Shown piece after piece: positions 1-10,897 of a stretch of 64,000 bases of DNA. Location of the stretch: NCBI GenBank assembly GCA_013423325.1, contig BLJB01000069.1, positions 124,001-188,000 of the forward strand, read 5' to 3'. How positions within the stretch are numbered: the stretch's first letter is position 1; every line of letters starts with the position of its first letter. Made by a program: the position numbers and the translations under genes. This DNA comes from Usnea hakonensis. Its lineage: Eukaryota; Ascomycota; Lecanoromycetes; Lecanorales; Parmeliaceae. The notes beneath the pieces were generated by a model. It made no database searches, had not been told where the DNA came from, and saw only the letters and a list, made by a program, of their open reading frames with translations.

Positions 1-497
1 CTCAGCATATTCCGAGGTACTAAAAAAAATCCGAGATTGTAGGACGGGCTTCCACGGGTGAGAGGAATCTTCAGGGGCTTGAGCTATCATCATAATCCAC
101 ATGATTCCCTGCCGGCTTTCAGACTCCCCGAAAGGGTTTCCATTAAGCTGGACATTTTTTGGCCACTCCTCCATATCCTCTGGCAAGGCATAGCAGGTGA
201 AACACAAAGCACATTCAAGATAGCCTTCGCAAGATTAGCAAGTGGTTCACATGATTGTCCAGACAACATTCCCGGACACAGACCTCTTACTTACAGTCAT
301 TTCCCAATCTTTGGCGAACAGCGTTTGGGCTTGGCGCTGTTCGTATCCGGACGGTCCAATAATTTTCCCTTACTTTGCACCACCAGCGGCAGTGGACATC
401 GATTGCCTGTCCAGGGTACAACATAGAACCATTCGGAAGGATGCTTTTCAAAGTTAGTATGAAAGGAACATTTCATACAGACCAGAGGGAAAGCGAC
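1..497. other. no gene recognised
   Basis: Downstream of the ankyrin gene stop. Only short overlapping frames without recognisable motifs; I see nothing supportable. Confidence 0.5.
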
Positions 498-1676
498 TCA
501 CAAGATTCTTTTACCATTACGATGTGTATGCAAGAAATGTTCATATTCTCTCGAGGATATCCTCTCAGTCATTAAAGAGGGAGGGTGTGACAATACATAA
601 AGATACTGTTCCAAAGGCATCTCGTCTTCGAAAAGGACCTCAGCTGACTCACCAATTTTCATCTCAATGTTGCAATCAGGACCACGGTCAGAGATACGTC
701 GCCAGTCTGACGCGCTTATCGAGGACAAACCAGCGATGGTTTTTGGATAAAGTAAAAGGACCATATCACGGTTTTCATTGCGCATAGCCAACTGAAATGG
801 ACTAGTGTACCCAAAGTCTTCTATATCCGGCGAAGCCCCTCTATCAAGAAGGTATTTGGCAATGGGAAACATGTCGTAATCGACCGCAACATGAAGTGGT
901 GTTTGACCGGAATCATCCTGTGTGCCCAAATCTGCGCCCGCATTAAGTAATGCTTCCAGAAGAGCAAGATTGCGATACCCGGTAGCGATATGCAGCAGAG
1001 ACTCTCGAGCTACTGAGTTTGGTTGTACAGTGACATCCGCACCTCGTTCAAGTAATAGGTTGACCTTACCCAGGTCTGTCGCGTTTCTTGTCCCTTTCGC
1101 TGCTGCTTGAAGAGCATTGCCGAAGGGTCCACCCTGCGCATTGACATCTGCTCCGCGATCGAGCAATAGCTTTACTATACCCGGATTCCCACAACATGCG
1201 GCTGCCTGGAGAGCATTGCCATAGCCTCCACCCTGCGCATTCACATCTGCTCCCTGATCGAGCAATAGCTTTACTATATCCAGAAACCCCCGAAAAACGG
1301 CTGCTTGAAGAGCATTGCCGAAGTATCCACCCTGCGCATTCACATCTGCTCCCTGATCGAGCAATAGCTTTACTATATCCAGATTCTCATAGCGTGCGGC
1401 TACCTGGAGAGCATTGCTAAATTCACCAGCCTGCGCATTCACGTCTGCTCCGCGGTCAAGCAATAGCTTCACTAAGTCCAGCCGCTCCTCGACTACCGCT
1501 GCTTGGAGAGCATTACTATTTCGTGCATCCAAAGACTCGTCCTGTATATTCGCATCTACGCCGCTGTCAAGCAACGAATTTACCAAATCCGTATCTCCCG
1601 CGCGCACCGCTTCGATGAGACCAATCTCAACTGCTACACCCTGCGTATTCCTGTCTGCCCCACGCTCAGACATCCT
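498..1676 (-). CDS. ankyrin-repeat protein, possibly 5'-truncated
   Basis: The frame encodes about 392 residues dominated by ankyrin repeats. The recurring core reads LVKLLLDRGADVNAQ with a following GNALQAA, seen at least seven times, and a C-terminal tail of about 100 residues without repeats. Ankyrin repeats are protein-binding scaffolds. The frame stays open upstream to 1817 but has no ATG there (it begins with GTG), so I use the internal ATG at 1676. That ATG falls inside a repeat-like stretch (ERGADRNTQG), so the true start may lie in an upstream exon, or the gene may be a 5'-truncated remnant of a larger NLR-ankyrin protein. The repeats are nearly identical in DNA, which suggests recent internal duplication. 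The partner and cellular role cannot be told from sequence. Confidence 0.75.
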   Translation of the reverse strand, partial: RMSERGADRNTQGVAVEIGLIEAVRAGDTDLVNSLLDSGVDANIQDESLDARNSNALQAAVVEERLDLVKLLLDRGADVNAQAGEFSNALQVAARYENLDIVKLLLDQGADVNAQGGYFGNALQAAVFRGFLDIVKLLLDQGADVNAQGGGYGNALQAAACCGNPGIVKLLLDRGADVNAQGGPFGNALQAAAKGTRNATDLGKVNLLLERGADVTVQPNSVARESLLHIATGYRNLALLEALLNAGADLGTQDDSGQTPLHVAVDYDMFPIAKYLLDRGASPDIEDFGYTSPFQLAMRNENRDMVLLLYPKTIAGLSSISASDWRRISDRGPDCNIEMKIGESAEVLFEDEMPLEQYLYVLSHPPSLMTERISSREYEHFLHTHRNGKRIL

Positions 1677-3098
1677 CTTAAATAAGGTCTTGTGTTTAGC
1701 CCCAGCGGCTGGCACCAAACCAGGTCTCCCTGAGCTATAAGTAATACGACTCGTAGATGACAGTACGGTAGTCTGTAGTTGTTTGTAAGCCACGGTTTTG
1801 GTATATAATATGGGCACGACTGACCTCTCTCAAGCCCGCATTGACAGATTCGCTCAGTCGAGCCGTAGGAGGTTTGCGCGAGTATAAGCTAATCCTACGT
1901 CACTCTGGATCACAGCAAGGGGCTATAGAATAGTGAAAAGTCATGGATCGCGGTTATCTTGCGTAGCTGGATGAGATGGACGACTGCTCTAGGCACTGAT
2001 TGTTAGACTTTGGAGATGCACAATTCAGCCTTACTCTTGCTCATAGGTACTTCAAGGTACGAGGGTACCTACCTTGCCCATGAATTTCTCCTAGCCAATC
2101 ATTCGTTACCATGCTCGCCGACACCCCATACCGAAGAACATTCGGGCTTTAATCAATTTACTCTAATCGTGCCACCTAAGTCTAGCTCCAAATCCTTGGA
2201 TCGCAATGTGACGCGAGCATGATAGCTCATTCAATCCACAATGAGCCATCTCTTCCCCAAATCAGTGTTTCCTATCAAGTCTAGCGACTCGGACGACTGC
2301 ACCGTTAAAGATGACTAGATTTTGCTTGACTTTCTGGTCTTGTATCACAAGTAGCTAGAGGTGGAATATTGGATAGTCTTCACATTGACGCGGGAAAGAA
2401 GACAAATTTCTGGGGTCAATGCTGAAGACAGAGAGATTGCTATACGACTATGTTGTACAGAGTACATGTCGGGCAGCCTCCAATATCTCAAACTTTTCAT
2501 CTTGGTCTGAGACATGTCAAAATGTACAGCCGGTACGGTGAACTAGGTAGGTATAATAGATTATCCACGTATACTACCCGACTTGAGCAACTACTCTGAA
2601 TCTATCCTGTGCTTCCTAAGACTGAACGTCAACAGAAGAGCAGATAATGCCCGAATTCGTCAGTCATGATATCAATGGCCGAGACTCTCGACGATGCTGA
2701 TGATGCAAAATTTGCGACTGAAGACCTTGCTCGCCTTCACATCCTACATGACGTGGGTATGAATATTCTTCTTGGTAGCTAAAGCGTGAATTATGGCAAC
2801 GATTCTTTGATAGCAAGTCAGCGGAATGAGGTCTCCAGATGTATTACATGGCAAGCCTATCTGTCGACTGTTGAAGGTGCAGGTGGCCAGACAATCAATG
2901 TATGAGTACGATCACCACTGTTTCTTGATCTCTTGAAACGGGCTTTCTGGAAAGAAGGTATTTCCAGTTCTTTCTTCTCGCGCCGATGGATTTCAAAATA
3001 AATACCTTGTAAGGCTGACTCGGCACACCTTCCATCTTGAAAACCTCGACGTTTAATCCAAAATTCGTCCATGACCATAATGATTCTAGCAATCTGCC
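1677..3098. other. intergenic, no gene recognised
   Basis: Contains the open 5' extension of the ankyrin frame (to about 1817) and then about 1.2 kb with only short frames. The last few hundred bases must hold the DBP3 promoter. No tRNA or repeat seen. Confidence 0.5.
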
Positions 3099-4979
3099 AT
3101 GACAGAGGCATTACTGAATGCGGCGCCTATTTACGGAAATGAAGATACCAAAAGGTCAAAGAAGAGGAGGCGGAACGATGGACCAGACAAGCCTGTCGGC
3201 AAAGGCGACGATGGCGAGAGCAGACCTTCGAAAGAGGAGCGAAGAGAGGCGAAGAGGCTGAGGAAATTGGCCAAGGAGCCAGGTGCTGGGCAAAGAACCG
3301 AAGAGACTTTGTCAAATCCTACTGAAACCAGTGTTGTGGAGAAATTTGTCGCTAATGGAAGCAAAAGCGTGGGCAACATCTCGAAAGAGGCGCGAAAGGA
3401 AGCAAAGAAATCGCTAAAGCTGGCGAGAGCGCATGGAAACGTTCCCTCGATAGCGGAACATATGACATTCGTCAAGCAGGTCAATGAAGTTGACGGAATT
3501 TCTGAGAAAGCTGATCGGAAGGCGGAAAAAGCACGCTTGAAGAGAGAGAGAAAGACCGTCAGGACTGAAAACGGGGATGCTACATCAGAATCAGACTCAG
3601 GATACATAGAGAACCCAAGCCTCGCAGCGCTCCCTCGATCTGAAATCGATGACTTTCTCTCAACCAACTTCATCACAACCAAAGACCCAACCTCCTCGAC
3701 CAATCTCCGGCCAATAATACAATTCTCCCAACTCCCCTCGTCCACCACCTCTTCCTCCTCGGCCTTTGCCACCTTCCAAACCCCGACTCCGATACAATCA
3801 GCCGCTTGGCCCTTCCTCCTCTCTGGCCGTGATGTGATCGGCGTCGCAGAGACCGGCTCTGGCAAGACCCTCGCCTTCGGCGTGCCATGCATACGCTCCA
3901 TAGCCAAATCATCCAGGACCAAAGGCTCACCAGCTCGAGCGGTCATAGTCTCTCCGACCCGCGAACTCGCCGTGCAAATCCACTCTCAGATGGAGACCCT
4001 CGCCTCCCCCGCCCATCTCTCCACCGTTTGCGTTTACGGCGGCGTCCCCAAAGATCCCCAGCGCTTGGCCCTGAAAACCGCCCACATAATCGTCGCTACC
4101 CCCGGCCGCCTCAACGACCTCATAAATGAAGGCTCCGCCGACCTGAGCAACGTCAGCTACGTCGTCCTCGATGAAGCAGACCGCATGCTCGACAAAGGCT
4201 TCGAGGAAGAAATCCGCAAAATCCTCAGCACCACCCCCACCAAAGGTCGTCAAACCCTCATGTTTACCGCGACCTGGCCCCCTTCCGTCCGAGACCTAGC
4301 CTCCACCTTCATGCACACCCCCGTCCACATCTCCATCGGCGCCGACAACCCCACCGGCGAACTCCGCGCCAACGCCAGCATAACCCAACTCGTCGAAGTG
4401 ATCGACCCGCGCCAAAAAGAAACCCGCCTGCTCCAACTCCTGCGCCAACACCAAGGCCCCACAGGCCCCCACCAGCACGACCGCATCCTCGTCTTCTGCC
4501 TCTACAAAAAAGAAGCCGCCCGCATCGAAACCTTCCTCCGCACGCGGGGCCTCCACGTCGGTGCCATCCACGGCGACCTCTCCCAAGAAAAACGCAGCGC
4601 CGCCCTCGCCGCCTTCAAAACCGGCACATGTCCCCTCCTCATCGCCACCGACGTCGCGGCCCGGGGTCTCGACATCCCCGCCGTGAAAGCGGTCATCAAC
4701 GTCACGTTCCCGCTCACGGTGGAAGATTACGTGCATCGGATTGGGCGGACGGGGCGCGCGGGGGCGCAGGGGTTGGCGGTGACGTTGTTTACGGAGCAGG
4801 ATAAGGGGTTGTCGGGGGGGCTGATTAATGTGTTGAGGGCGGCGGGGCAGGAGGTACCCGAGGGGTTGTGGAGGTTTGGCGCGACGGTGAAGAAGAAGGG
4901 CCATGAGGCTTATGGAGCGTTTTATAAGGATTTGGGGGTGGGGGGGAAGAAGGAGGGGACCAAAATTCGCTTTGATTAG
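3099..4979 (+). CDS. DBP3: ATP-dependent RNA helicase DBP3 (ribosome biogenesis)
   Basis: This single-exon gene encodes 626 residues of a nucleolar DEAD-box helicase. The Lys/Arg/Glu-rich N-terminal 170 residues are typical of nucleolar helicases. Core motifs appear in order: Q-motif (TPTPIQSAAWP, near 227), motif I AETGSGKT (about 250), PTRELAVQ, GG, TPGR, DEAD (about 357), TAT (about 388), HGDLSQ, ATDVAARGLD and HRIGRTGR (about 545). The spacing and the end of the protein (GTKIRFD) match yeast Dbp3 (ending KKITFD) rather than Dbp2. In yeast the protein acts in 35S pre-rRNA processing in the 60S pathway. Third-position GC is very high in the core. The gene is convergent with RFT1, 100 bases away. 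Confidence 0.93.
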   Translation: MTEALLNAAPIYGNEDTKRSKKRRRNDGPDKPVGKGDDGESRPSKEERREAKRLRKLAKEPGAGQRTEETLSNPTETSVVEKFVANGSKSVGNISKEARKEAKKSLKLARAHGNVPSIAEHMTFVKQVNEVDGISEKADRKAEKARLKRERKTVRTENGDATSESDSGYIENPSLAALPRSEIDDFLSTNFITTKDPTSSTNLRPIIQFSQLPSSTTSSSSAFATFQTPTPIQSAAWPFLLSGRDVIGVAETGSGKTLAFGVPCIRSIAKSSRTKGSPARAVIVSPTRELAVQIHSQMETLASPAHLSTVCVYGGVPKDPQRLALKTAHIIVATPGRLNDLINEGSADLSNVSYVVLDEADRMLDKGFEEEIRKILSTTPTKGRQTLMFTATWPPSVRDLASTFMHTPVHISIGADNPTGELRANASITQLVEVIDPRQKETRLLQLLRQHQGPTGPHQHDRILVFCLYKKEAARIETFLRTRGLHVGAIHGDLSQEKRSAALAAFKTGTCPLLIATDVAARGLDIPAVKAVINVTFPLTVEDYVHRIGRTGRAGAQGLAVTLFTEQDKGLSGGLINVLRAAGQEVPEGLWRFGATVKKKGHEAYGAFYKDLGVGGKKEGTKIRFD

Positions 4980-5079
4980 TTTGGTTGGTTGGTTGATTTG
5001 TGGTTATTTGATACTTTTGATGGAAATGTTCCTGGCATGAGCCTCCCCTTAGAATAGATGAAGCAACAGTATGAATAGC

Positions 5080-6861
5080 TCAACCATCTTTTTTCGCCCC
5101 AACATCATGACCTCGTCCCCCGAAACGTCCTAAAACAGGAACCCTCTCCACCACCCCCCGCGGCACAAACCGCAAAAAGAATTCTCGCTCAAAGACCACA
5201 ACCCCAAGCACACATCCCACAGCCACAACCCCACATCTCACCAACTCCAACCACCCACCATCCCCCCCTACCCCCATCTCCAACCGCACAAGCGCCCCCC
5301 TCGCCGCAACCCCCATCGCCACACTTCCCCCACTCGGTCCGAAATCCCCAAACCTCAACCCCCGCCCATCCCCCACAGTCCCCAAATACCTCTGCACGAA
5401 ATTCCAACTCCACCAAATCCTCAACCCCATCGTCACCGCATTCGCAAGCACCAAACCCTTCGCACCCAGCTCGAACACCCTGAGCACCAGGAACCCCGTT
5501 CCTGCGAACGCGCCAAAGAAGGCAACCTTCCAGACCGTCTGTCTTGTGATTTGCGGATCCGTAGCGACGACGCTGACGAAGGCTTCTAAGATGCCGTTGA
5601 TGGCCAAGAGGGGGATGTAGTAGCAGTAAGTGGCCAGTACGCCCGGGGCTTCAGTGTGCGTCCAGCGGGAGCCGGCGACGAGGCGGAGGAGTATGGGTGC
5701 GAGGGGTGGGCCGAGACAGGTGGCGAGGATGGAGAGGAGGAGGTAGAGGCGTAGGAGGGTGGTGAGGTGGTTCTTTGCTTGGGAGAGGACTGTGTTGTCT
5801 TTGGATTTGGAGGCGGGTTGGGAAGCTGGTAGACGGCCGAAGAGGGAGCGGGATGATTCTTCTATTGGTTGGAGGATGATGCGGGCGAGGAGGCCGCCGT
5901 AATTGGAAGCTAGGGCGTAAGCGCCTTGGGAAGGGAGGGATGCGAATGTGGCGATGAGGTAGCCATCACCGTAGGTAAGGAGCTGATTGAATATGTTTTG
6001 ACCGTAGAGAGTAGCCGTACGCATGAGCAGTGGGCGGGAGAAGCGTGACAGGAAGTAGTCTGTATTTGAGGCAATGGGTTTAGTGAGGATGGACACTTGG
6101 TTTTTGGCGCAGACGGGATAGACGTTTGAGAGGTAGAGAACGTTGAGGGAAACGGCGTATCCAAGCTGACCAGCGGCGAATGGTAGAACACCGAGATTGC
6201 GGCCGCTCATGCCTACCCATATCGAGATCGAACAGCTTATGAGAGCCCTCGCGAAGAATGCGAGGAATTCAGCCGAGGCACGTGTTGCGTACATCATCTC
6301 ATGTCGGGCAACATTGAATGCAGGCTCATTCAGAAGCTCAATTGCTGTAGCGAGCGCGTAAATGTAGAGTGAACTCCTCATGTGGTGAGATTCGAGGACT
6401 GCTACGTCGGCTTTCTGTAGATAGAGCCAAGTAAAAGTCACCGTTAACGGTAACCCTATGGCGATGGCTGCATGCGAGAGATTCACAACTTCTTGCATTT
6501 TCTTACTTGTTCCATAGCTGGTAGCTACGCTGTCAGATCCCTTATTCTTCTCCGCTCGGCCATCTTCCGACTTCTCCTGTTGAGTATCACTTGGTTTGTG
6601 TTGGAGCGCATTGCGAAGACTTTCACGTGCAAAGTAGAGGGTGGAAATCGAGAACAGTTCCAGTTGGGCAGAAAGACCGAGGATACGAGGAGATAAGAAC
6701 CGCAGCAGAACCTGGTTGACGAGGAAGGTGAGGGCTCTGCATCCTATCTGGAGGAGGATGAGGAAAGAAGCACCTTTTGCGGATTTTGAGGGAAGGGAAT
6801 CGGCGTTCAAAGGCTCAGAGGCATTCTTCTCCTTCACAGGATCAGTTTTAAATTCCGACAT
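5080..6861 (-). CDS. RFT1: RFT1-family ER glycolipid translocation protein
   Basis: One exon encodes 593 residues of a polytopic membrane protein. The N-terminal segment (GASFLILLQIGCRALTFLVN, then QVLLRFLSP and a LESLRNALQ-like box) is the RFT1 signature. Many hydrophobic helices follow, with the family's late FEREFFLRFVP segment near 565. RFT1 is required for use of Man5GlcNAc2-PP-dolichol in N-glycosylation at the ER; whether it is itself the flippase is disputed. The start is the only suitable ATG and is followed by a short polar tail. The 3' half is G-rich on the coding strand. Length agrees with fungal orthologues. No intron is needed. Confidence 0.92.
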   Translation of the reverse strand: MSEFKTDPVKEKNASEPLNADSLPSKSAKGASFLILLQIGCRALTFLVNQVLLRFLSPRILGLSAQLELFSISTLYFARESLRNALQHKPSDTQQEKSEDGRAEKNKGSDSVATSYGTSKKMQEVVNLSHAAIAIGLPLTVTFTWLYLQKADVAVLESHHMRSSLYIYALATAIELLNEPAFNVARHEMMYATRASAEFLAFFARALISCSISIWVGMSGRNLGVLPFAAGQLGYAVSLNVLYLSNVYPVCAKNQVSILTKPIASNTDYFLSRFSRPLLMRTATLYGQNIFNQLLTYGDGYLIATFASLPSQGAYALASNYGGLLARIILQPIEESSRSLFGRLPASQPASKSKDNTVLSQAKNHLTTLLRLYLLLSILATCLGPPLAPILLRLVAGSRWTHTEAPGVLATYCYYIPLLAINGILEAFVSVVATDPQITRQTVWKVAFFGAFAGTGFLVLRVFELGAKGLVLANAVTMGLRIWWSWNFVQRYLGTVGDGRGLRFGDFGPSGGSVAMGVAARGALVRLEMGVGGDGGWLELVRCGVVAVGCVLGVVVFEREFFLRFVPRGVVERVPVLGRFGGRGHDVGAKKDG

Positions 6862-7087
6862 GGCCAGCGCTGGGTTGAGAGTATATGAGAACTTACCTTG
6901 AGGAAGAGAAGAATGTCTTGAGGCCAGAGGTGAGGGAGTGCATTATCCCTGTCGCGTATGCAAGATTTGTCCTTGACCAAAGATATCGCAGGGCACGAGA
7001 ATGCCGATCAGTAGAGTAATTCACAACGGTCTGCTACTCCCAGTCATCAATGATTTCTACGCAAGATTCTATCATCTCAATGCCTTA

Positions 7088-8195
7088 TTAGTCAATCCTA
7101 CAGATAATCTTTCCCTTGGTCTGGTTACTTTCCATCAATTGATGTGCTTTGACAATATCCTCCCAGGGAAACACTTTCTCAACTAACACCTTGAAACTGC
7201 CGTCTCGCATCTTCGGAGCAGTATGCTCAACAAGCGTATTCCTAAGCTTCCCCTGATACTCTTCATCTCGACTTCTCAAGCTACTTCCTTCAAATCTAAT
7301 CCGTTTCCTCACAAAAGCTCCAATGTCCACGCCAGCGGGGAGTTTGGTGCCACTCATAGCTCCTAATGACACTATATGGCCGTCTCGAGCTGCAACATCA
7401 AGATTACCTTGAAAGTAATTCTGGCCGATGAAATCAATGACGATGTCGACGCCTTTGCCATTCGTCGCTTTCAGAATCTCTTTTGCCCAGTCTTGAGTAT
7501 GATAATTGAAACCTGCTGTTGCGCCGAGCTCATTGACGCAAAAATCTATCTTTTCTTGAGACCCGGCAGTAACGTAGATTGCAGAAGCTTCGTCTGCTCT
7601 GGCTAGCTGGATTCCGGCTATGGAGACTGACGATGCGCCAGCGTGCCATAATATCGACTTGCCCGGGGTAAAGCCGCCTACGAGGTACATGGCTTGAGTG
7701 GCTGTGATCCAAGTCTATACATGATGGAGCAGGCTATCAGCCCTATATAGCATATACCGTACTGCAATCAGTGGAGAAGAAAAAATCCCCACATACCTCC
7801 GGAACCCCAGCTGCTTGCTCCCAGTTCAATTCTTTCGGCCTATGCATCAGCATGTGGGTGCTCACAGCAATATACTCTGCGTATGCCCCTCCGTATGCCA
7901 ATCCAAAAACCTCATCTCCCACCTTGAAACCCTGCTCCGCATCACTTCCAAAGCTTTCAATTGTGCCCGAAAACTCTACACCTAGCGTTTTGGGCGCTTG
8001 AGGTGGGACTGGGTAGTGTCCTTCGCGTTGGAGCAGATCCATGCGATTTAGGCCGAAGCATTTTATTTTGACAATAGCATCCGTGGGCTTGGGGGTAGGT
8101 TTAGGCGTCGAGGCATTGATGAACAGGGAGGTTGCGGGACCGGTGCCATTTTTTATGTCTGGATTTCGAAGAATCAGAGAAGAAAGAGGATACAC
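7088..8195 (-). CDS. zinc-independent quinone oxidoreductase-like (MDR) protein
   Basis: Exons are 8195-7797 and 7714-7088, and an 82-base intron (GTATGT..ATAG) joins them in phase 0, giving 341 residues. The N-terminal GroES-like half contains KCFGLNRMDLLQREGHYP and GVEFSGTIESFG; the C-terminal half is a Rossmann fold (ILWHAGASSVSIAGIQLA), ending in VFPWEDIVKAHQLMES. This is the PIG3/quinone oxidoreductase subgroup of medium-chain dehydrogenases: it keeps the NRMDLLQRxG motif and lacks the catalytic zinc ligands. NADPH-dependent reduction of quinones or enones is expected from the family; the substrate is unknown. Neighbouring RPA1 lies downstream-to-upstream on the same strand, 432 bases away. 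Confidence 0.85.
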
Positions 8196-8627
8196 AGCTA
8201 GGGAGGATGCTTGCCAACTGCTCGCATGGTTTCTGCCATTGCAGCTGTGCAGGGTATAGCAATCGTGGAGGTGGAATCGAAGAATGAGACGAAATGATGA
8301 TTTTGCGTAGGAATAAATGATAGGAAGTTGAATGACCCGACAAAATATTTACATTCGTTAAACATTCTGCTTTGGAATATGACCTCACTCTGCAGAGTTT
8401 GAGCTCCGGGTAACCGAAGGGAAAAGGCTTAGTGCAACTGTTTTGCATTATAGTGTCTTGAGAGCATGACCGATCTTACACCAGAGCTGATATCTCTATT
8501 GATACACAGAATGTATAATACTAGCCCACACATCTTTGGAGGAAGGTCTTGCTTTTGCGGCAAGAGGCCTCGCACATTCGAAGGATGAAGACTGATACCC
8601 CGCCATATTGTTGACCAAGTATATCTT
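8196..8627. other. intergenic between RPA1 3' end and oxidoreductase start
   Basis: Minus-strand spacer holding the RPA1 3' region and the oxidoreductase promoter. No other feature seen. Confidence 0.5.
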
Positions 8628-10655
8628 TCAGGCCATGCTGTACTCTTTGATCATCTGTGTCAGCTTCGTGCATTCGCTCGAATAATTTAGTCCGTTGGCT
8701 CCAGAAACCTGGTATCGCACTCTTCCCTAAAGTCAGCGTATGTCTCTCAAGCAAAATTAGAAAAGGGTGTACCTCTGCTGATCCTGAAAATTGTCCATCT
8801 TCGCTCGGCATTTAAACGAGAAAGTTTTACAATTTGCTTCTTGAAAAGCATCTCCAGCGGCTCTTTCGTCGTTCTCCTTCAACTCCATCAACTGATCCGC
8901 ACTCATGCCCATTATCATCCTTCCTACGTCGTCGAAACAGCTCAGCCAGAGTTGGCCGGTGTGGTCGCTGACATTGATCGACATGATATATCGATGCTCT
9001 GGCTTGGGGTGGGTCTTATCACAGCGCTCGCATCGCCATTGTCCAGGCTCGACCTCGAGAACCTTCTTGTTGCAGCCTTCGGACAGACAAGCAGGATAAG
9101 AGACATTGTCCTGCTTCACATAAATGATTGTCGCCTTCGTGGTGAAGTAATCCGTGTTTTCTGACATGCCGAGGTTTTCTTCCTTGACTTGCATGATTGA
9201 CTTTATCTGGTCATTTCGTCCCCCCGCTGTACCCACAGAGCCCATCCCCTGATGAGACATGAACGTGTCATTCTTGCCTTGGGCGTCATACCAGCCTTTG
9301 AGTTTGTGGGCCTCATCAATATCTGGGTCTACTGCCATAGACCCTGACATCAGCAGACTCAAGCTTCGGCCTCCAAAATCAGAAACTTTAAGACCTTTGA
9401 AAGCAACGACAGACTCGGGCATGACATCGAACTTTTGTGCTGTATCGCCCCATACCGTAAGTTTTACAGAGTAGCCGGTGTTGTCAACAATAGTAAGATC
9501 GCGCTTGTCGTAGGGTTTGCTTGTAGTCTTTGAGATAATCTGGGAGGTCTCTCCTACCTCTTTGAGCACGCCGATTGTATCGATAGTTGTGTCTTTCTCG
9601 ACAGTTTGAAGATCGCCGATGTTGGTGAAATTGAAGCGTATCTGCGGGACACCGTTTTGCTCTTCGGCTTTTTCGACCAAAGTATCGCGCTCGAATGATA
9701 GCTCATAGTCGTTGTTAACATTCGAGAACTGCTTCTTGGCCATATTGACTCGACACGGGCTCGTGATATAGTAAACTTGACCCTCCTGGAAAACATCAAA
9801 TAGCGCATCACATTGATCATTGAAACCAGTAGCTTTGATCTCGCCACTTTCGTCCAGCAGATTGACACTGAACAGCTTTCCCTCGCCGTTCTTGTTATGC
9901 CATGTCCTAATAGGAGGTTTGCTGGTACACCGAGCCTTGATGGTCCATTTATGCGCGTACGGAGACAGCGCCTCGATTGGATAGATGTTGGCGTGTGAAG
10001 CTGATGTGTCTGCATTTGTCCTTGAAGGTAGAGACTGCTGCTGATTTTGTTGCTGAGCCGGCTTGTTCCCATAGAATCCGTTGGTGGCAATAGTGGTTGA
10101 TTGCACCTTGGTATCATCTTCTGCCTTGAACTCCAACGCCTTTGGTTCACCAATCTTATCGCATTCTCCAAGCTCTTCAAGGACATCAAGATCAAGGACT
10201 ATGATAATTCTTTGCGTTATAAGTATCATCTCACAAGTAGCAGACACCAGAGTCTCACCTTTTTCCTTTCACCTGATTGGCCTGGTATGACTTCAACCGT
10301 ACGAAACAGCCTTTTCGGAGCTTACCATCATGGACCACATGATTAGCTTCTGCTGTCTATCAGTATGATCCAAGAGAGTGGAGTTGCGAATGCTTACGAG
10401 TGGCAAGCATGCTCTGCACGAAGTTGTTGATATCACTGAAGACAACTCTGAAGCGCTCTGGAGCGCCTTGCTGCCCAACCAAAGGTTTCACTTGGACACA
10501 TTGCAATACAGGCTGCGATACAGCGCTATTGGGATCCTGATTAGAATTGAAGATTGCACTGAAGTGTAACGTAAGTATCTGGCGCATCACTAATGCAGTC
10601 ATGTTACTCACGCGAGAGAGCCTTGATTGATTTGAGACATCGCGTTGGCCGCCAT
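8628..10655 (-). CDS. RFA1: replication protein A 70 kDa subunit
   Basis: Five exons (10655-10612, 10558-10398, 10349-10259, 10209-8773, 8721-8628) with 48-53-base introns give 608 residues, the usual length for RPA1. The order is an RPA70N domain (SLAAIFNSNQD.. to KRIIIVLDLDVLEELGEC), a Gln-rich linker, DNA-binding OB folds A and B (IYPIEALSPYAHKWTIKARC starts DBD-A), then DBD-C with a Cys4 zinc ribbon (CLSEGC..WRCERC). The protein is the large subunit of the trimeric single-strand DNA binding complex used in replication, repair and recombination. The last acceptor is a TAGGGAAG site; using the upstream TTTAG instead would shift the frame, so phase decides the boundary. The C-terminus (CTKLTQMIKEY) is the trimerisation helix. 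Confidence 0.93.
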
Positions 10656-10897
10656 GATGAAACTTTATCAGTGGTATGATTGCAGGAGTGGTGGAAAAGT
10701 ATGAGTAAATATGAAGAAGTTCGTCGACGCGTTGTTTGGTGGGAGCGTGTAAAGAGGTTTCGTGTCGGACTTTGCCCCACTTGCACCTGCCCGATTTCTT
10801 GTCCACCGTACACATTGTTTACGGCGGGGCAGGCAACTACCTGTCCACATCACTCTCCTAGGTACCTTTTACTGTCTTGACCTTTCTTACCTTAAAT
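10656..10897. promoter_or_regulatory. shared divergent promoter, RFA1 and hydrolase gene
   Basis: The 242-base spacer between two divergent start codons must contain both promoters. No TATA box or specific factor site is obvious. Confidence 0.5.

Noticed and set aside
3131..4904. Long open frames antisense to DBP3
   Set aside because: They mirror the high-GC coding strand and have no domain of their own.
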